Assembly (NCBI RefSeq): GCF_010500245.1
Contig: NZ_JAAGOX010000011.1
Location: 434,001-498,000, forward strand
Length of the DNA stretch: 64,000 nt
Direction: 5' to 3'
Origin: Ruegeria sp. PrR005
GTDB lineage: Bacteria > Pseudomonadota > Alphaproteobacteria > Rhodobacterales > Rhodobacteraceae
Shown here one piece after another: positions 16,984 to 25,212 of the stretch. Numbering within the stretch: the first letter of the stretch is position 1; the number at the start of each line of letters is the position of its first letter. The position numbers and the translations under genes are program-made. The notes below the pieces were generated by a model. The model saw only the letters and a program-made list of their open reading frames with translations, searched no databases and was not told the origin of the DNA.

Positions 16984-17865
16984 TCACCGCAAAGAGGTCA
17001 CCACGTCCCTCAGCGCCGCCAACACCGGCAGTTCCGGGTCGCGCTGCAAGGTCGCCATACAGATCGGTTTCGACACCACCGGATCGACCAGCGGCAGCAC
17101 CCGGCATCCCTCCAGCGCGCCCAGCGCCCGCACCAGAACACGCGGCACCACCGCCGCCGCCAGCCCCTCGCGCGCCATCACCATGGCGGCGGTAAAGCCG
17201 CTGGTCTCGGCCACCACGCGCGGATGCAGCCCCTGCTCGGCAAAGATCCGGTCCAGGATACGCCGGTTCTGCATCTGCGGCTCCAAGAGGCACAGCGGAA
17301 ACTCGGCCACCCGCGCCCAGGGGATCGGCCCGGTCGCATCGGTCATGTGCCCGGGCACCAGCAGCACATAGGTTTCCTCATACAACGGCTGCACATGCCG
17401 CAGATCCGTGCCGATACTGTCGCCATAGGTGATGCCCGCGTCGATCGTGCCGTCATCCAGCCCCTGCTGGATCGCGGTCGAGGACATCGAATCGATCCGC
17501 GCCACGATACGCGGATGCGCCTGATGCAGACGCCGCACCAGCCGCCCGGTAAAGGCCAGCGCGGTCGGGATCACCCCCAGCACCAGCGCGCCCGAGATCT
17601 CGCCCCGGATCGCCGCCACCTCCTGTTCCAGCGCCCGTGCATCCCCCAGGATGCGGCGGGCGCGGCGCACGATCATCTCGCCCTCTTCGGTCAGCCCCTG
17701 AAACCGGTTGGCCCGGCGCACGATGGTGACGCCCAGCCGCTCCTCCAGGTTGCGGATGCGCATGGAAAAGGCCGGTTGCGAGATACCGCAATCCTCGGCC
17801 GCCTTGGCAAAATGCCGGTGCCGCGCCAGGGCGCTGAGCAGTTGCAGGTCGCGCAGTTCGATCAA
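16984..17865 (-). CDS. LysR-family regulator, likely controlling formate dehydrogenase
   Basis: About 293 residues if started at TTG 17865 (read as MIELRDLQLLSALARHRHF), where GGAG lies nine bases upstream and family similarity begins. The open frame continues to 17991 with an unlikely basic leader, and an ATG at 17937 is the other option. The helix-turn-helix HFAKAAEDCGISQPAFSMRI is standard, followed by the effector-binding domain. It sits immediately upstream of, and reads into, fdsB-fdsA on the same strand, as FdsR-type regulators often do. Its divergent neighbour is the nicotinate-type operon, so control of that operon cannot be excluded. Confidence 0.8.
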   Translation of the reverse strand: MIELRDLQLLSALARHRHFAKAAEDCGISQPAFSMRIRNLEERLGVTIVRRANRFQGLTEEGEMIVRRARRILGDARALEQEVAAIRGEISGALVLGVIPTALAFTGRLVRRLHQAHPRIVARIDSMSSTAIQQGLDDGTIDAGITYGDSIGTDLRHVQPLYEETYVLLVPGHMTDATGPIPWARVAEFPLCLLEPQMQNRRILDRIFAEQGLHPRVVAETSGFTAAMVMAREGLAAAVVPRVLVRALGALEGCRVLPLVDPVVSKPICMATLQRDPELPVLAALRDVVTSLR

Positions 17866-17994
17866 ATGCCCAGGCTCCGGTTGCAGGTTTGCCCAACAAT
17901 AGCGCAGGTACAGGCGGGTGAAACCCTCCTTCCGCATGCGGCCAACACAGGGAATGGAACTGGGGATTGACACGAATCGAACCCCGGACATACC

Positions 17995-18008
17995 GTTAGC
18001 ATACTAAC
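17995..18008 (+). promoter_or_regulatory. Palindrome GTTAGCATACTAAC, probable MarR operator 1
   Basis: A 14-bp inverted repeat (GTTAG/CTAAC arms, four-base centre) lies 35 bp before the start of the hydroxylase operon. The same arms with centre CACG occur at 32648-32661 before the enamidase operon. A MarR gene is the last gene of the operon that begins here, making self-control by the MarR protein the simplest reading. Confidence 0.7.
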
Positions 18009-18043
18009 AAGATTGGCAACCACAGGACGGGACCGATCCAAGG

Positions 18044-18871
18044 ATGCACTATCACGCGCCCGAGACACTGGACGATGCCCTGACCCATCTGACCACCGGC
18101 AACGTGACCATCGTGGCGGGGGGCACAGATGTTTATCCCGCGCGCGGCGCGGCGCCGCTGAAACGCGACCTGCTCGATATAACCCGCATCGCGGGCCTGA
18201 CCGGCATCACCCACGGCCCCGGCGGCTGGCGCATCGGTGCGACCACCACCTGGACCCGGATCGCCCGCACCGACCTGCCCGCTGCGTTCGCCGGGCTGCA
18301 AGCCGCCGCGCGCGAGGTGGGCAGCATCCAGATCCAGAACGCGGGCACCATTGCGGGCAATCTCTGCAACGCGTCACCCGCCGCCGATGGCGTGCCGCCG
18401 CTCTTGACACTTGATGCGCAGGTGGAACTGGCCTCGCTCGACCGCCGTCGGCTGCTGCCGCTGTCCGAGTTCCTGACCGGCGTCCGCCGTACCGCGCTTG
18501 CCCCGGCCGAGATGGTCACCGCCATCCTGCTGCCCGATCCGCCCGCCCATGCGGCGGGTGCCTTCGACAAGCTCGGCAGCCGCCGCTATCTGGTGATCTC
18601 CATCGCCATGGTCGCGGTGGTGATCGGGCGCGACGCCAGCGGCCGGATCGACCATGCGCGCGTCGCGGTCGGCTCCTGTTCACCCGTCGCACAACGCCTG
18701 ACCGAGCTGGAGGCCGACCTGATCGGTCAGTGCCTCGGAGACATCCACGTCACCCCTGCGCATCTCACCCCGCTCTCGCCCATCGACGACGTGCGCGGCA
18801 GCGCCGGATACCGGCTGGACGCGGTGGCCGAACAGATCGCCCGCGCCATCCGCGCCGCAGGAGGACAGTGA
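18044..18871 (+). CDS. Nicotinate-hydroxylase-type FAD subunit (XdhB/CoxM family)
   Basis: A 275-residue FAD-binding subunit of a xanthine dehydrogenase-family hydroxylase. TIVAGGTDVYPARG near residues 22-35 and TIAGNLCNASPAAD near 105-118 are the two flavin-binding loops; the CO-dehydrogenase-type C-terminal domain follows. It receives electrons from the [2Fe-2S] clusters of its partner and passes them to an acceptor. The stop overlaps the next start (TGATG), so the subunits are made together. Linking it to nicotinate rests on the downstream 6-hydroxynicotinate reductase and enamidase genes, not on this sequence itself. Confidence 0.8.
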   Translation: MHYHAPETLDDALTHLTTGNVTIVAGGTDVYPARGAAPLKRDLLDITRIAGLTGITHGPGGWRIGATTTWTRIARTDLPAAFAGLQAAAREVGSIQIQNAGTIAGNLCNASPAADGVPPLLTLDAQVELASLDRRRLLPLSEFLTGVRRTALAPAEMVTAILLPDPPAHAAGAFDKLGSRRYLVISIAMVAVVIGRDASGRIDHARVAVGSCSPVAQRLTELEADLIGQCLGDIHVTPAHLTPLSPIDDVRGSAGYRLDAVAEQIARAIRAAGGQ

Positions 18872-21615
18872 TGGATCGTCCCTTGTCCACAACAACAGAT
18901 TTCACCCTGAACGGCGCGCCCGCGCGCGCCACCCCGCAACCGGGCGAACGCCTGTCGCGGATGTTGCGCGAGCGTTGCGGCGCGCGCGAGGTAAAGGTGG
19001 GCTGCGACGCGGGCGATTGCGGCGCCTGTACCGTGTTGGTCGACGGCGCCCCGGTCTGCGCCTGCCTGACGCCCGCGCATCAGGTGGCGGGCCGCCGGGT
19101 GGATACGCTCAAGGGGCTGGCGACTGATCCTGTGGCGCAAAGGCTCAGCGACAGTTTCCTCGCCCATGGTGCGGCGCAATGCGGCATCTGCACGCCCGGC
19201 ATGATGGTGGCGGCCACCGCGCTGTTGCGGGAAACGCCCGCCCCGACCGAGACACAGGTTCAGGATGCACTTGGCGGCGTGCTTTGCCGCTGCACCGGCT
19301 ATCGCAAGATCATCCAGGCGGTGATGCAGGCGGGCGCACCGCTGCCCGCCCCCCTTTCGGACGACGGGCATTCCGGCGCCGCCATCCCCCGGCTCGACGG
19401 CGCGGGCAAGGTGGCGGGGACCGAGGCCTATGGCGACGATGTCGCCCCCATGGGCACGCTGGAGATCCTGCTGGTGGGCGCGCCCTACCCCCGCGCGGGC
19501 TTCACGCTGGGCGATATCGAGAGCTGGCACAGCGCCAATCCCGGCGTGGTGGCGGTGCTGACCGCCGCCGACGTTCCGGGCCGCAACCGGTTCGGCGTGA
19601 TGCCGGGGTTCGAGGATCAGCCCGTGTTTGCCGAAACGGAGACCCGATTTCGCGGCGAACCGGTTGCCGCCATCGTCGCCCCGCCCGATGTGGCCGCAAC
19701 GCTCGACCTCGCCCTCTTTCCGGTGACATGGACCCGCCTCGACGCGGTGGAAAACGTCGCGGACGCCACCGCCCCCGGCGCACCCCTGCTGCACCCGGAC
19801 CGCGCGGGCAATGTCATGGTCACCGGGTTTGTCGCCTGCGGCGATGCCGAGGCGGCGCTTGCTGCCTCGGACGTGGTGGTCGAGGGGCGCTATGCCACCC
19901 CCTTTGTCGAACATGCCTATATCGAGCCCGAGGCGGGCTATGCCTATCTGGACGGTGACAAGGTCGTGGTCCACGCCTGCACCCAGGCCCCGGTGCTGGA
20001 CCGCGACGGGCTGCAAATGGTGCTGGGCTTCGGCTCTGATCGTATCCGCATCATCCCCACCGGCGTCGGCGGCGGTTTCGGCTCGAAGCTTGACATGTCG
20101 GTGCAGCCCTATCTGGCGATAGCTGCGCTGAAGACGGGGCAGCCGGTGCGGCTGGCCTATAGCCGGGTGCAGTCGATGCAGATGAGCACCAAGCGCCACC
20201 CCTCGGAACTGCTCCTGCGCATCGGCGCCACGGCCGACGGGCGGCTCAAGGGGTTCAGCCTGCAAGGCCGCTTCAACACCGGCGCCTATGCCAGCTGGGG
20301 CCCGACCGTGGCCAACCGGGTGCCCGTGCATGGTTCCGGCCCCTATTTCATCCGCGATTACCGGGCCGAGGCGCAGGGCATCCACACCCATTGCCCGCCG
20401 TCGGGCGCGTTTCGCGGCTTTGGCGTGCCGCAGGCCGCCATCGCGCAGGAAACCCTGTTCGACGAACTGGCCGGGAAACTGGGGCTGGACCCGCTGGAGT
20501 TCCGCCTGATCAACGCGCTGACAACCGGCCAGCCCACCGTCTGCGGTCAGGTCTTTACCCAGGGCGTCGGCATCCGCGCCTGTTTGCAGGCGCTAAAACC
20601 CGACTGGGCCCGCGAACGCGCCGCGGCCGAGGCATTCAACGCCGAAAACACGGTCCTGAAACACGGCGTCGGCATCGCCGCGGGCTGGTATGGCTGCGGT
20701 AACACCTCGCTGCCCAACCCCTCGACCATCAAATGCGGCATCCGGGCCGATGGCACACTCGTGCTGCATCAGGGGGCGATGGATATCGGCCAGGGCGCCA
20801 ATACCGTCATCACCCAGCTTTTCGCCACCGCGCTTGGCATCCCGACCCACCGGATCGAGCTGATCGGCCCCGATACCGACCTGACCCCCGACGCGGGCAA
20901 GACCTCGGCCTCGCGCCAGACCTTTGTGACCGGCAATGCGGCAAGGCTAGCGGGGGCGGCGCTGCGCGCCGCGATCCTGACCCGCGTCAATGCCGGGCCC
21001 GAGGCCACGTTGACGCTCGACCAAGGCCGGATCCATGTCACCGACACGGACCGCACCCATGTGATCGACCTGACCGAACTTGCCCCGGACGCCGACGGCT
21101 ATGTCCTCGGCGCCTCCGAGACCTATGACCCGCCCACCAAACCGCTCGACAAGAACGGCCAGGGTGTGCCCTACGCCCAGTTCGGCTATGCCGCCCATCT
21201 GGCGGTGGTCGAGATCGACACAAAGCTTGGCACCCTCCGCCCACTGCGCTTCACTGCTGCCCATGACGTAGGCCATGCCGTAAACCCCGCCCTGGTCGAG
21301 GGCCAGGTCGAGGGCGGCATTGCCCAGGGTCTCGGCATGGCACTGATGGAGGAATATATCCCCGGCCGCACCGACAACCTGCACGACTACCTGATCCCCA
21401 CCATCGGCGACGTGCCCCCGATCGAAACCCTGATCATCGAGGACCCCGACGAACACGGGCCATACGGCGCCAAGGGCTTGGGCGAACACGCCCTGATCCC
21501 CACCGCCCCCGCACTCCTCAACGCGATCCGCCACGCCACCGGCGTGGCGCTCCGCCAGACCCCCGTCACCCCCGCCCGCCTGCGCGCCGCGCTGAAGGAA
21601 GCCGGACATGACTGA
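18871..21615 (+). CDS. Fused [2Fe-2S]/molybdopterin hydroxylase subunit, predicted nicotinate dehydrogenase
   Basis: A 914-residue fusion of the small iron-sulfur and large molybdenum subunits of a xanthine dehydrogenase-family enzyme. Residues 1-155 hold a plant-type cluster (C45, C50, C53, C65) and the second cluster (C104, C107, C139, C141; CGICTPG and CRCTGYRK). From about 175 on is the molybdopterin domain, with GGGFGSKLD, GAFRGFGVPQA, and the catalytic glutamate in AKGLGEHA (E872). It should hydroxylate an N-heteroaromatic acid; by context the reaction is nicotinate to 6-hydroxynicotinate. In Eubacterium barkeri the matching parts are separate ndhS, ndhL and ndhM genes. It overlaps hnr by eight bases. 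Confidence 0.82.
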   Translation: MDRPLSTTTDFTLNGAPARATPQPGERLSRMLRERCGAREVKVGCDAGDCGACTVLVDGAPVCACLTPAHQVAGRRVDTLKGLATDPVAQRLSDSFLAHGAAQCGICTPGMMVAATALLRETPAPTETQVQDALGGVLCRCTGYRKIIQAVMQAGAPLPAPLSDDGHSGAAIPRLDGAGKVAGTEAYGDDVAPMGTLEILLVGAPYPRAGFTLGDIESWHSANPGVVAVLTAADVPGRNRFGVMPGFEDQPVFAETETRFRGEPVAAIVAPPDVAATLDLALFPVTWTRLDAVENVADATAPGAPLLHPDRAGNVMVTGFVACGDAEAALAASDVVVEGRYATPFVEHAYIEPEAGYAYLDGDKVVVHACTQAPVLDRDGLQMVLGFGSDRIRIIPTGVGGGFGSKLDMSVQPYLAIAALKTGQPVRLAYSRVQSMQMSTKRHPSELLLRIGATADGRLKGFSLQGRFNTGAYASWGPTVANRVPVHGSGPYFIRDYRAEAQGIHTHCPPSGAFRGFGVPQAAIAQETLFDELAGKLGLDPLEFRLINALTTGQPTVCGQVFTQGVGIRACLQALKPDWARERAAAEAFNAENTVLKHGVGIAAGWYGCGNTSLPNPSTIKCGIRADGTLVLHQGAMDIGQGANTVITQLFATALGIPTHRIELIGPDTDLTPDAGKTSASRQTFVTGNAARLAGAALRAAILTRVNAGPEATLTLDQGRIHVTDTDRTHVIDLTELAPDADGYVLGASETYDPPTKPLDKNGQGVPYAQFGYAAHLAVVEIDTKLGTLRPLRFTAAHDVGHAVNPALVEGQVEGGIAQGLGMALMEEYIPGRTDNLHDYLIPTIGDVPPIETLIIEDPDEHGPYGAKGLGEHALIPTAPALLNAIRHATGVALRQTPVTPARLRAALKEAGHD

Positions 21616-23101
21616 CCGTATCCGCCCCGAAAAGATCCGCTGCGACGCCTGCCCGGTGCTCTGCTATATCGCCGATGGCAAATCCGGCGCCTGCGACCGC
21701 TATGCCAACCATGGCGGCGAACTGGTCCGCCTGGACGCGCTCACCGTGATCGAAAGCGGCAGCACCCGCGTCGTGCCCTTCCTCAAGGACGCGCAGACAG
21801 GCGATGACTGGGACGGCAACATCGTCCAGCAGAACCGCGCCTTTGTCACCGCCGTGGGTGCCGGCACCACCTATCCCGATTACAAGCCCGCCCCCTTTAT
21901 CGTCAGTCAGGAGGTCGAGGGAGTCGACATGGTCACCGTGGTGACCGAGGGCATCTTCTCCTATTGCGGCGTCAAGGTGAAGATCGACACCGACCGCCAT
22001 ATCGGCCACGAACGCGACGTGGTGCGGGTCGATGGCGAACCCATCGGTCATGTGATGACCAGCGAATACGGCTCCAAAATGCTGTCGCTGGGCGGCGTCG
22101 AGCACCTGACCGGCGGCTCCAAGAAAGAGGGCCGCGTCACCTGTGACGCACTCCTGCGCCTGTGCAATTGCGAAGCGGTAGAGATGGTGATCGGCGAGCC
22201 GGGCCATGAAACCACGCTGATCGTGCAGGCAGGCCGCGCCCCCATCATCAACGGGGTCGAGGAAAAGCTGATGCGCGTCGGCTGCGGCTCGGCCGCCATC
22301 GGCATGTTCGCGAAACAATGGCTGGGTCATGCCGATGACGTGGTGGTGGTCGACGACCACATCACCGGCGTGCTCAGCGAGCATCAGGCGGGCAAGATGC
22401 TCGACGTGCCGCCCACCGGCATCCGCATCAAGGGCCGCCGCTCCACCCCGGGCCGCTATTTCCAGGTGGCCGATCCAGGCACCGGCTGGGGCGGCACCGA
22501 TGTCGAGGACCCGCTGGTCATTCTCGACAAGTTCAAGCCAGACGTGGCCTGGCCCGGCCTGCGGCTGATGATGGTCTCCACCACGGGCGAGCAATTCGCC
22601 TATTACGAGCTGGACGCCGATCTGGTGCCGCAGCCGGTTCCGGTCCCCGAGAAACTGCGCGCCTCAGCCGAGTTGATCGCGGAAAACTGCGAACCCTCGG
22701 TCTGTTCGGTCCTGTTCATGGGCGGCGCGGGCGGCTCCTTGCGCGCAGGCGTAACAGAGAACCCGGTGCGCCTCACCAAATCGGTGAAATCCTCACTCAC
22801 CCATGTCTCCTGCGGCGGGGCGGCGGCCTATGTCTGGCCCGGCGGCGGCATTACCGTGATGGTGGACGTGACCGAGATGCCCTCGAACTCTTTCGGCTAT
22901 GTGCCCACGCCCGCGCTGGTGGCGCCCATCGAGTTTACCATGCGGGTCAGCGATTACGGCACGCTCGGCGGGCATGTCAGCGAGATCAAACCGGTGGCGC
23001 AAGTGGTCTCGGAACGCGACCGCAAGCTGGCCAGGCGCGAGAAACAGCCCGACCCCAACGCGCGCGAGAACTACCGTTGGTCGCGGGGGGATGCCGGATG
23101 A
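21608..23101 (+). CDS. hnr: 6-hydroxynicotinate reductase
   Basis: A 497-residue protein recognised as the 6-hydroxynicotinate reductase family. The enzyme reduces 6-hydroxynicotinate to 1,4,5,6-tetrahydro-6-oxonicotinate. The purified Eubacterium barkeri enzyme is reported to hold a covalently bound flavin, one [2Fe-2S] and two [4Fe-4S] clusters. The N-terminus has a Cys set C12-x2-C15-x3-C19-x9-C29, and more Cys-rich stretches (CDALLRLCNCEAVE, ENCEPSVCSV, VSCGGAAAY) could hold the others. GGAGGSLRAGVT (372-383) is a conserved-looking Gly-rich loop. It overlaps the hydroxylase gene by eight bases and the UPF0280 gene by four (ATGA), so all are translated together. Confidence 0.85.
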   Translation: MTDRIRPEKIRCDACPVLCYIADGKSGACDRYANHGGELVRLDALTVIESGSTRVVPFLKDAQTGDDWDGNIVQQNRAFVTAVGAGTTYPDYKPAPFIVSQEVEGVDMVTVVTEGIFSYCGVKVKIDTDRHIGHERDVVRVDGEPIGHVMTSEYGSKMLSLGGVEHLTGGSKKEGRVTCDALLRLCNCEAVEMVIGEPGHETTLIVQAGRAPIINGVEEKLMRVGCGSAAIGMFAKQWLGHADDVVVVDDHITGVLSEHQAGKMLDVPPTGIRIKGRRSTPGRYFQVADPGTGWGGTDVEDPLVILDKFKPDVAWPGLRLMMVSTTGEQFAYYELDADLVPQPVPVPEKLRASAELIAENCEPSVCSVLFMGGAGGSLRAGVTENPVRLTKSVKSSLTHVSCGGAAAYVWPGGGITVMVDVTEMPSNSFGYVPTPALVAPIEFTMRVSDYGTLGGHVSEIKPVAQVVSERDRKLARREKQPDPNARENYRWSRGDAG

Positions 23102-23973
23102 CCGGACCCACAGCCGCCCTCTTGCCCGACAGCAAACGGCTGCATTTGCAGCACGGGCCCATTGACCTGATCATCGGGGCCGAGGGCGGACCGGGCGCGC
23201 GCGAGGCGGCGTTTGCCGCCTCGACAGCACGGTTTGCAACGGTGCTAGAGGAACTGGTCAGTGAACTACCGCTCCTGAAAACCGAACTTGTGCCTGACGC
23301 GCCCCTGCCCCTTGGTCCGGTTGCGCTGCGCATGGACGCCGCCTGCCGCCCGCTGTTGGCTTTGTGCCTCACCCGAATGGCCGCCGTTGCCGGTGCCGTG
23401 GCCGACGAGGTGCTGGCCGCAATGCTCTCCTCTACGCCGCTGACCCGTGCCTATGTGAACAACGGCGGCGATATCGCCCTGCACCTGACAGGTGCTGCCC
23501 GTTTCACCCTCGCCATGGCCACGCCCGACGGGCGCGACCTTGGCCGCATCTCGGTCGGCGCGGGTGACGGGGTCGGCGGCATCGCCACCTCGGGTCTAGG
23601 CGGGCGCAGCCTCAGCCTCGGCATCGCCGAGAGCGTCACGGTGCTCGCCGGCAGCGCCGCCGCCGCCGACGCGTCGGCCACGCTCATCGCCAATGCAACC
23701 GACCTGCCCGGCCACCCCGCGATCCGCCGTGCACCTGCCAACACGGTGAAGGATGACAGCGATCTGGGCGACAGGCTGGTGGTCACGAACTGCGGTCCGC
23801 TCACCGAAAGTGAGGCGGAAACCGCTGTACAAAACGGTCAATCGCTGGCCGAATCCCTGTACAAAACGGACAGAATCCGCGCCGCCCACCTGTACTTGCG
23901 CGGTCACGCCGCCATGGCGGGCGCGCCCAAGACGATAACCCCAATCCGCCGGGAGACCCTTGAACATGCCTGA
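23098..23973 (+). CDS. UPF0280 (ApbE-related) protein, candidate flavinyltransferase
   Basis: A 291-residue UPF0280 protein, started at ATG 23098 in a four-base overlap with hnr. It shares the signature elements of ApbE FAD:protein FMN transferases: PLGP and AVAGAVAD near 71-103, NNGGDI (121-126), GGIATSG (160-166) and AESVTVLA...ADASAT (177-195). No lipoprotein or signal sequence is present, so it should act in the cytosol. UPF0280 has no proven function. Since the homologous reductase carries a covalent flavin, attaching that flavin to Hnr is a reasonable hypothesis. It overlaps the next gene by eight bases. Confidence 0.75.
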   Translation: MTGPTAALLPDSKRLHLQHGPIDLIIGAEGGPGAREAAFAASTARFATVLEELVSELPLLKTELVPDAPLPLGPVALRMDAACRPLLALCLTRMAAVAGAVADEVLAAMLSSTPLTRAYVNNGGDIALHLTGAARFTLAMATPDGRDLGRISVGAGDGVGGIATSGLGGRSLSLGIAESVTVLAGSAAAADASATLIANATDLPGHPAIRRAPANTVKDDSDLGDRLVVTNCGPLTESEAETAVQNGQSLAESLYKTDRIRAAHLYLRGHAAMAGAPKTITPIRRETLEHA

Positions 23974-24547
23974 CGTCATTGTGCGCAAGACCGTGTCTGC
24001 GCTGGAGGAGATCTATCACGAAGGCGGGCCGGTGGCGGAAACGCCGCTGCGCCGGGCCTCGGTCATGACGATCATAAAGAACCCGTTCGCCGGGCGCTAT
24101 GTTGTTGATATTCAACCCTTTATGGAAGACCTCAAGCCCCTTGGCCTGAGCATGGCGCAACAGCTTCTTGATATGCTGGGCGGCCCCGACAACATCCAGG
24201 GCTATGGCAAGGGCGCCTTGATCGGCGAGGCGGGCGAGCTGGAACACGGCGCGCTCTGGCACGCACCGGGTGGCTACGCCATGCGGCAGCTGCTGGGCAA
24301 GGCCAACGCGATCGTCCCTTCTGCCAAGAAAGTCAGTGGCTTAGGGGCACGGCTCGACGTCCCGATCACCCATATCAACGCGGCCTATGTGCGCAGTCAT
24401 TTCGACAGTATGGAGGTCGGCTGCAACGACGCACCGCGCGCCGACGAGATGGCGCTGATGCTGGTCATGACCACCGGCCCGCGGGTGCATTCACGCTCAG
24501 GCGGGCTGGAGGCATGGCAGATCAAGGGAGAGGACGGACTGAGATGA
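23966..24547 (+). CDS. AA_synth (DUF1185) family protein, copy 1
   Basis: A 193-residue protein of the amino-acid-synthesis family (PF06684), with a chorismate-mutase-like fold and no established activity. The start was set at ATG 23966, inside the end of the UPF0280 gene; a TTG two codons earlier is possible. Family landmarks are KNPFAGRYVVDIQPF, YGKGALIGEAGELEHGA, VPSAKKVSGLGARLDVPI and AAYVRSHFDSMEVGCNDAPRADE. The next gene encodes a paralogue of identical length. The pair may form a mixed oligomer. A place in the nicotinate pathway or in substrate handling is inferred from operon position only. Confidence 0.78.
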   Translation: MPDVIVRKTVSALEEIYHEGGPVAETPLRRASVMTIIKNPFAGRYVVDIQPFMEDLKPLGLSMAQQLLDMLGGPDNIQGYGKGALIGEAGELEHGALWHAPGGYAMRQLLGKANAIVPSAKKVSGLGARLDVPITHINAAYVRSHFDSMEVGCNDAPRADEMALMLVMTTGPRVHSRSGGLEAWQIKGEDGLR

Positions 24548-25125
24548 CCAAGATCCGCAAGATCGCTGTAATCATTGAAGAAACCCGCATCGAAGCAGGC
24601 CGCGAGATCGACCCGCCCACCCGCAAGGCGGTGGCCGTGGCGGTGATCGAGAACCCGTTTGCCGGACGCTATGTCGATGACCTGACCGAGCTGATGGACA
24701 GCGGCGCGGAACTGGGCGCGCTCTTGGGCGAGCGCTGTGTGCAGGCGCTCGGCATCACGCCGCAACAGGCTGAAAGTTATGGAAAATCCGCTATGGTGGG
24801 CGAGAATGGCGAGCTGGAACACGCCGCCGCCATCCTGCACCCCAAGCTGGGCGCCCCCCTGCGCAAGGCGGTGGAAAAAGGCGCGGCACTGGTGCCCTCG
24901 TCCAAGAAGATGGGCAGCCCGGGACAGGTGCTGGATGTGCCGCTGGGCCACAAGGACGCGGCCTATGTCCGCAGCCATTTCGACGGGATCGAAGTGCGGC
25001 TGAACGATGCGCCACGCGCCAATGAAATCATGGTCGCGGTGGCCGTCACCGACAGCGGCCGTCCGCTTCCGCGCGTCGGCGGGCTGACCCACGCCGAGGC
25101 CGAAGGCAAGGACGGGTTGCGCTAA
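24544..25125 (+). CDS. AA_synth (DUF1185) family protein, copy 2
   Basis: A 193-residue paralogue of the preceding gene, overlapping it by four bases (ATGA). It repeats the same landmarks with changes: IENPFAGRYVDDLTELMDSG, YGKSAMVGENGELEHAAAIL, VPSSKKMGSPGQVLDVPLG and AAYVRSHFDGIEVRLNDAPRANE. The conserved Gly-Glu-Leu-Glu-His and Arg-Ser-His-Phe-Asp sets are kept in both copies, suggesting shared catalytic or binding residues. An 87-bp gap follows, then the ABC transporter genes. Confidence 0.78.
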   Translation: MTKIRKIAVIIEETRIEAGREIDPPTRKAVAVAVIENPFAGRYVDDLTELMDSGAELGALLGERCVQALGITPQQAESYGKSAMVGENGELEHAAAILHPKLGAPLRKAVEKGAALVPSSKKMGSPGQVLDVPLGHKDAAYVRSHFDGIEVRLNDAPRANEIMVAVAVTDSGRPLPRVGGLTHAEAEGKDGLR

Positions 25126-25212
25126 CATACTGAAACCAATTTACTTTCATCGATCAAACTTGCAGAAGTCGGAGCAACCGGCCGCACTTATCAGATCAAC
25201 AGGAGGACTGAA

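Noticed and set aside
17940-17990. A tRNA-like T-arm on the minus strand (GGGGTTCGATTC)
   Set aside because: The bases after the loop do not pair with those before it, and no acceptor, D or anticodon arms could be drawn.
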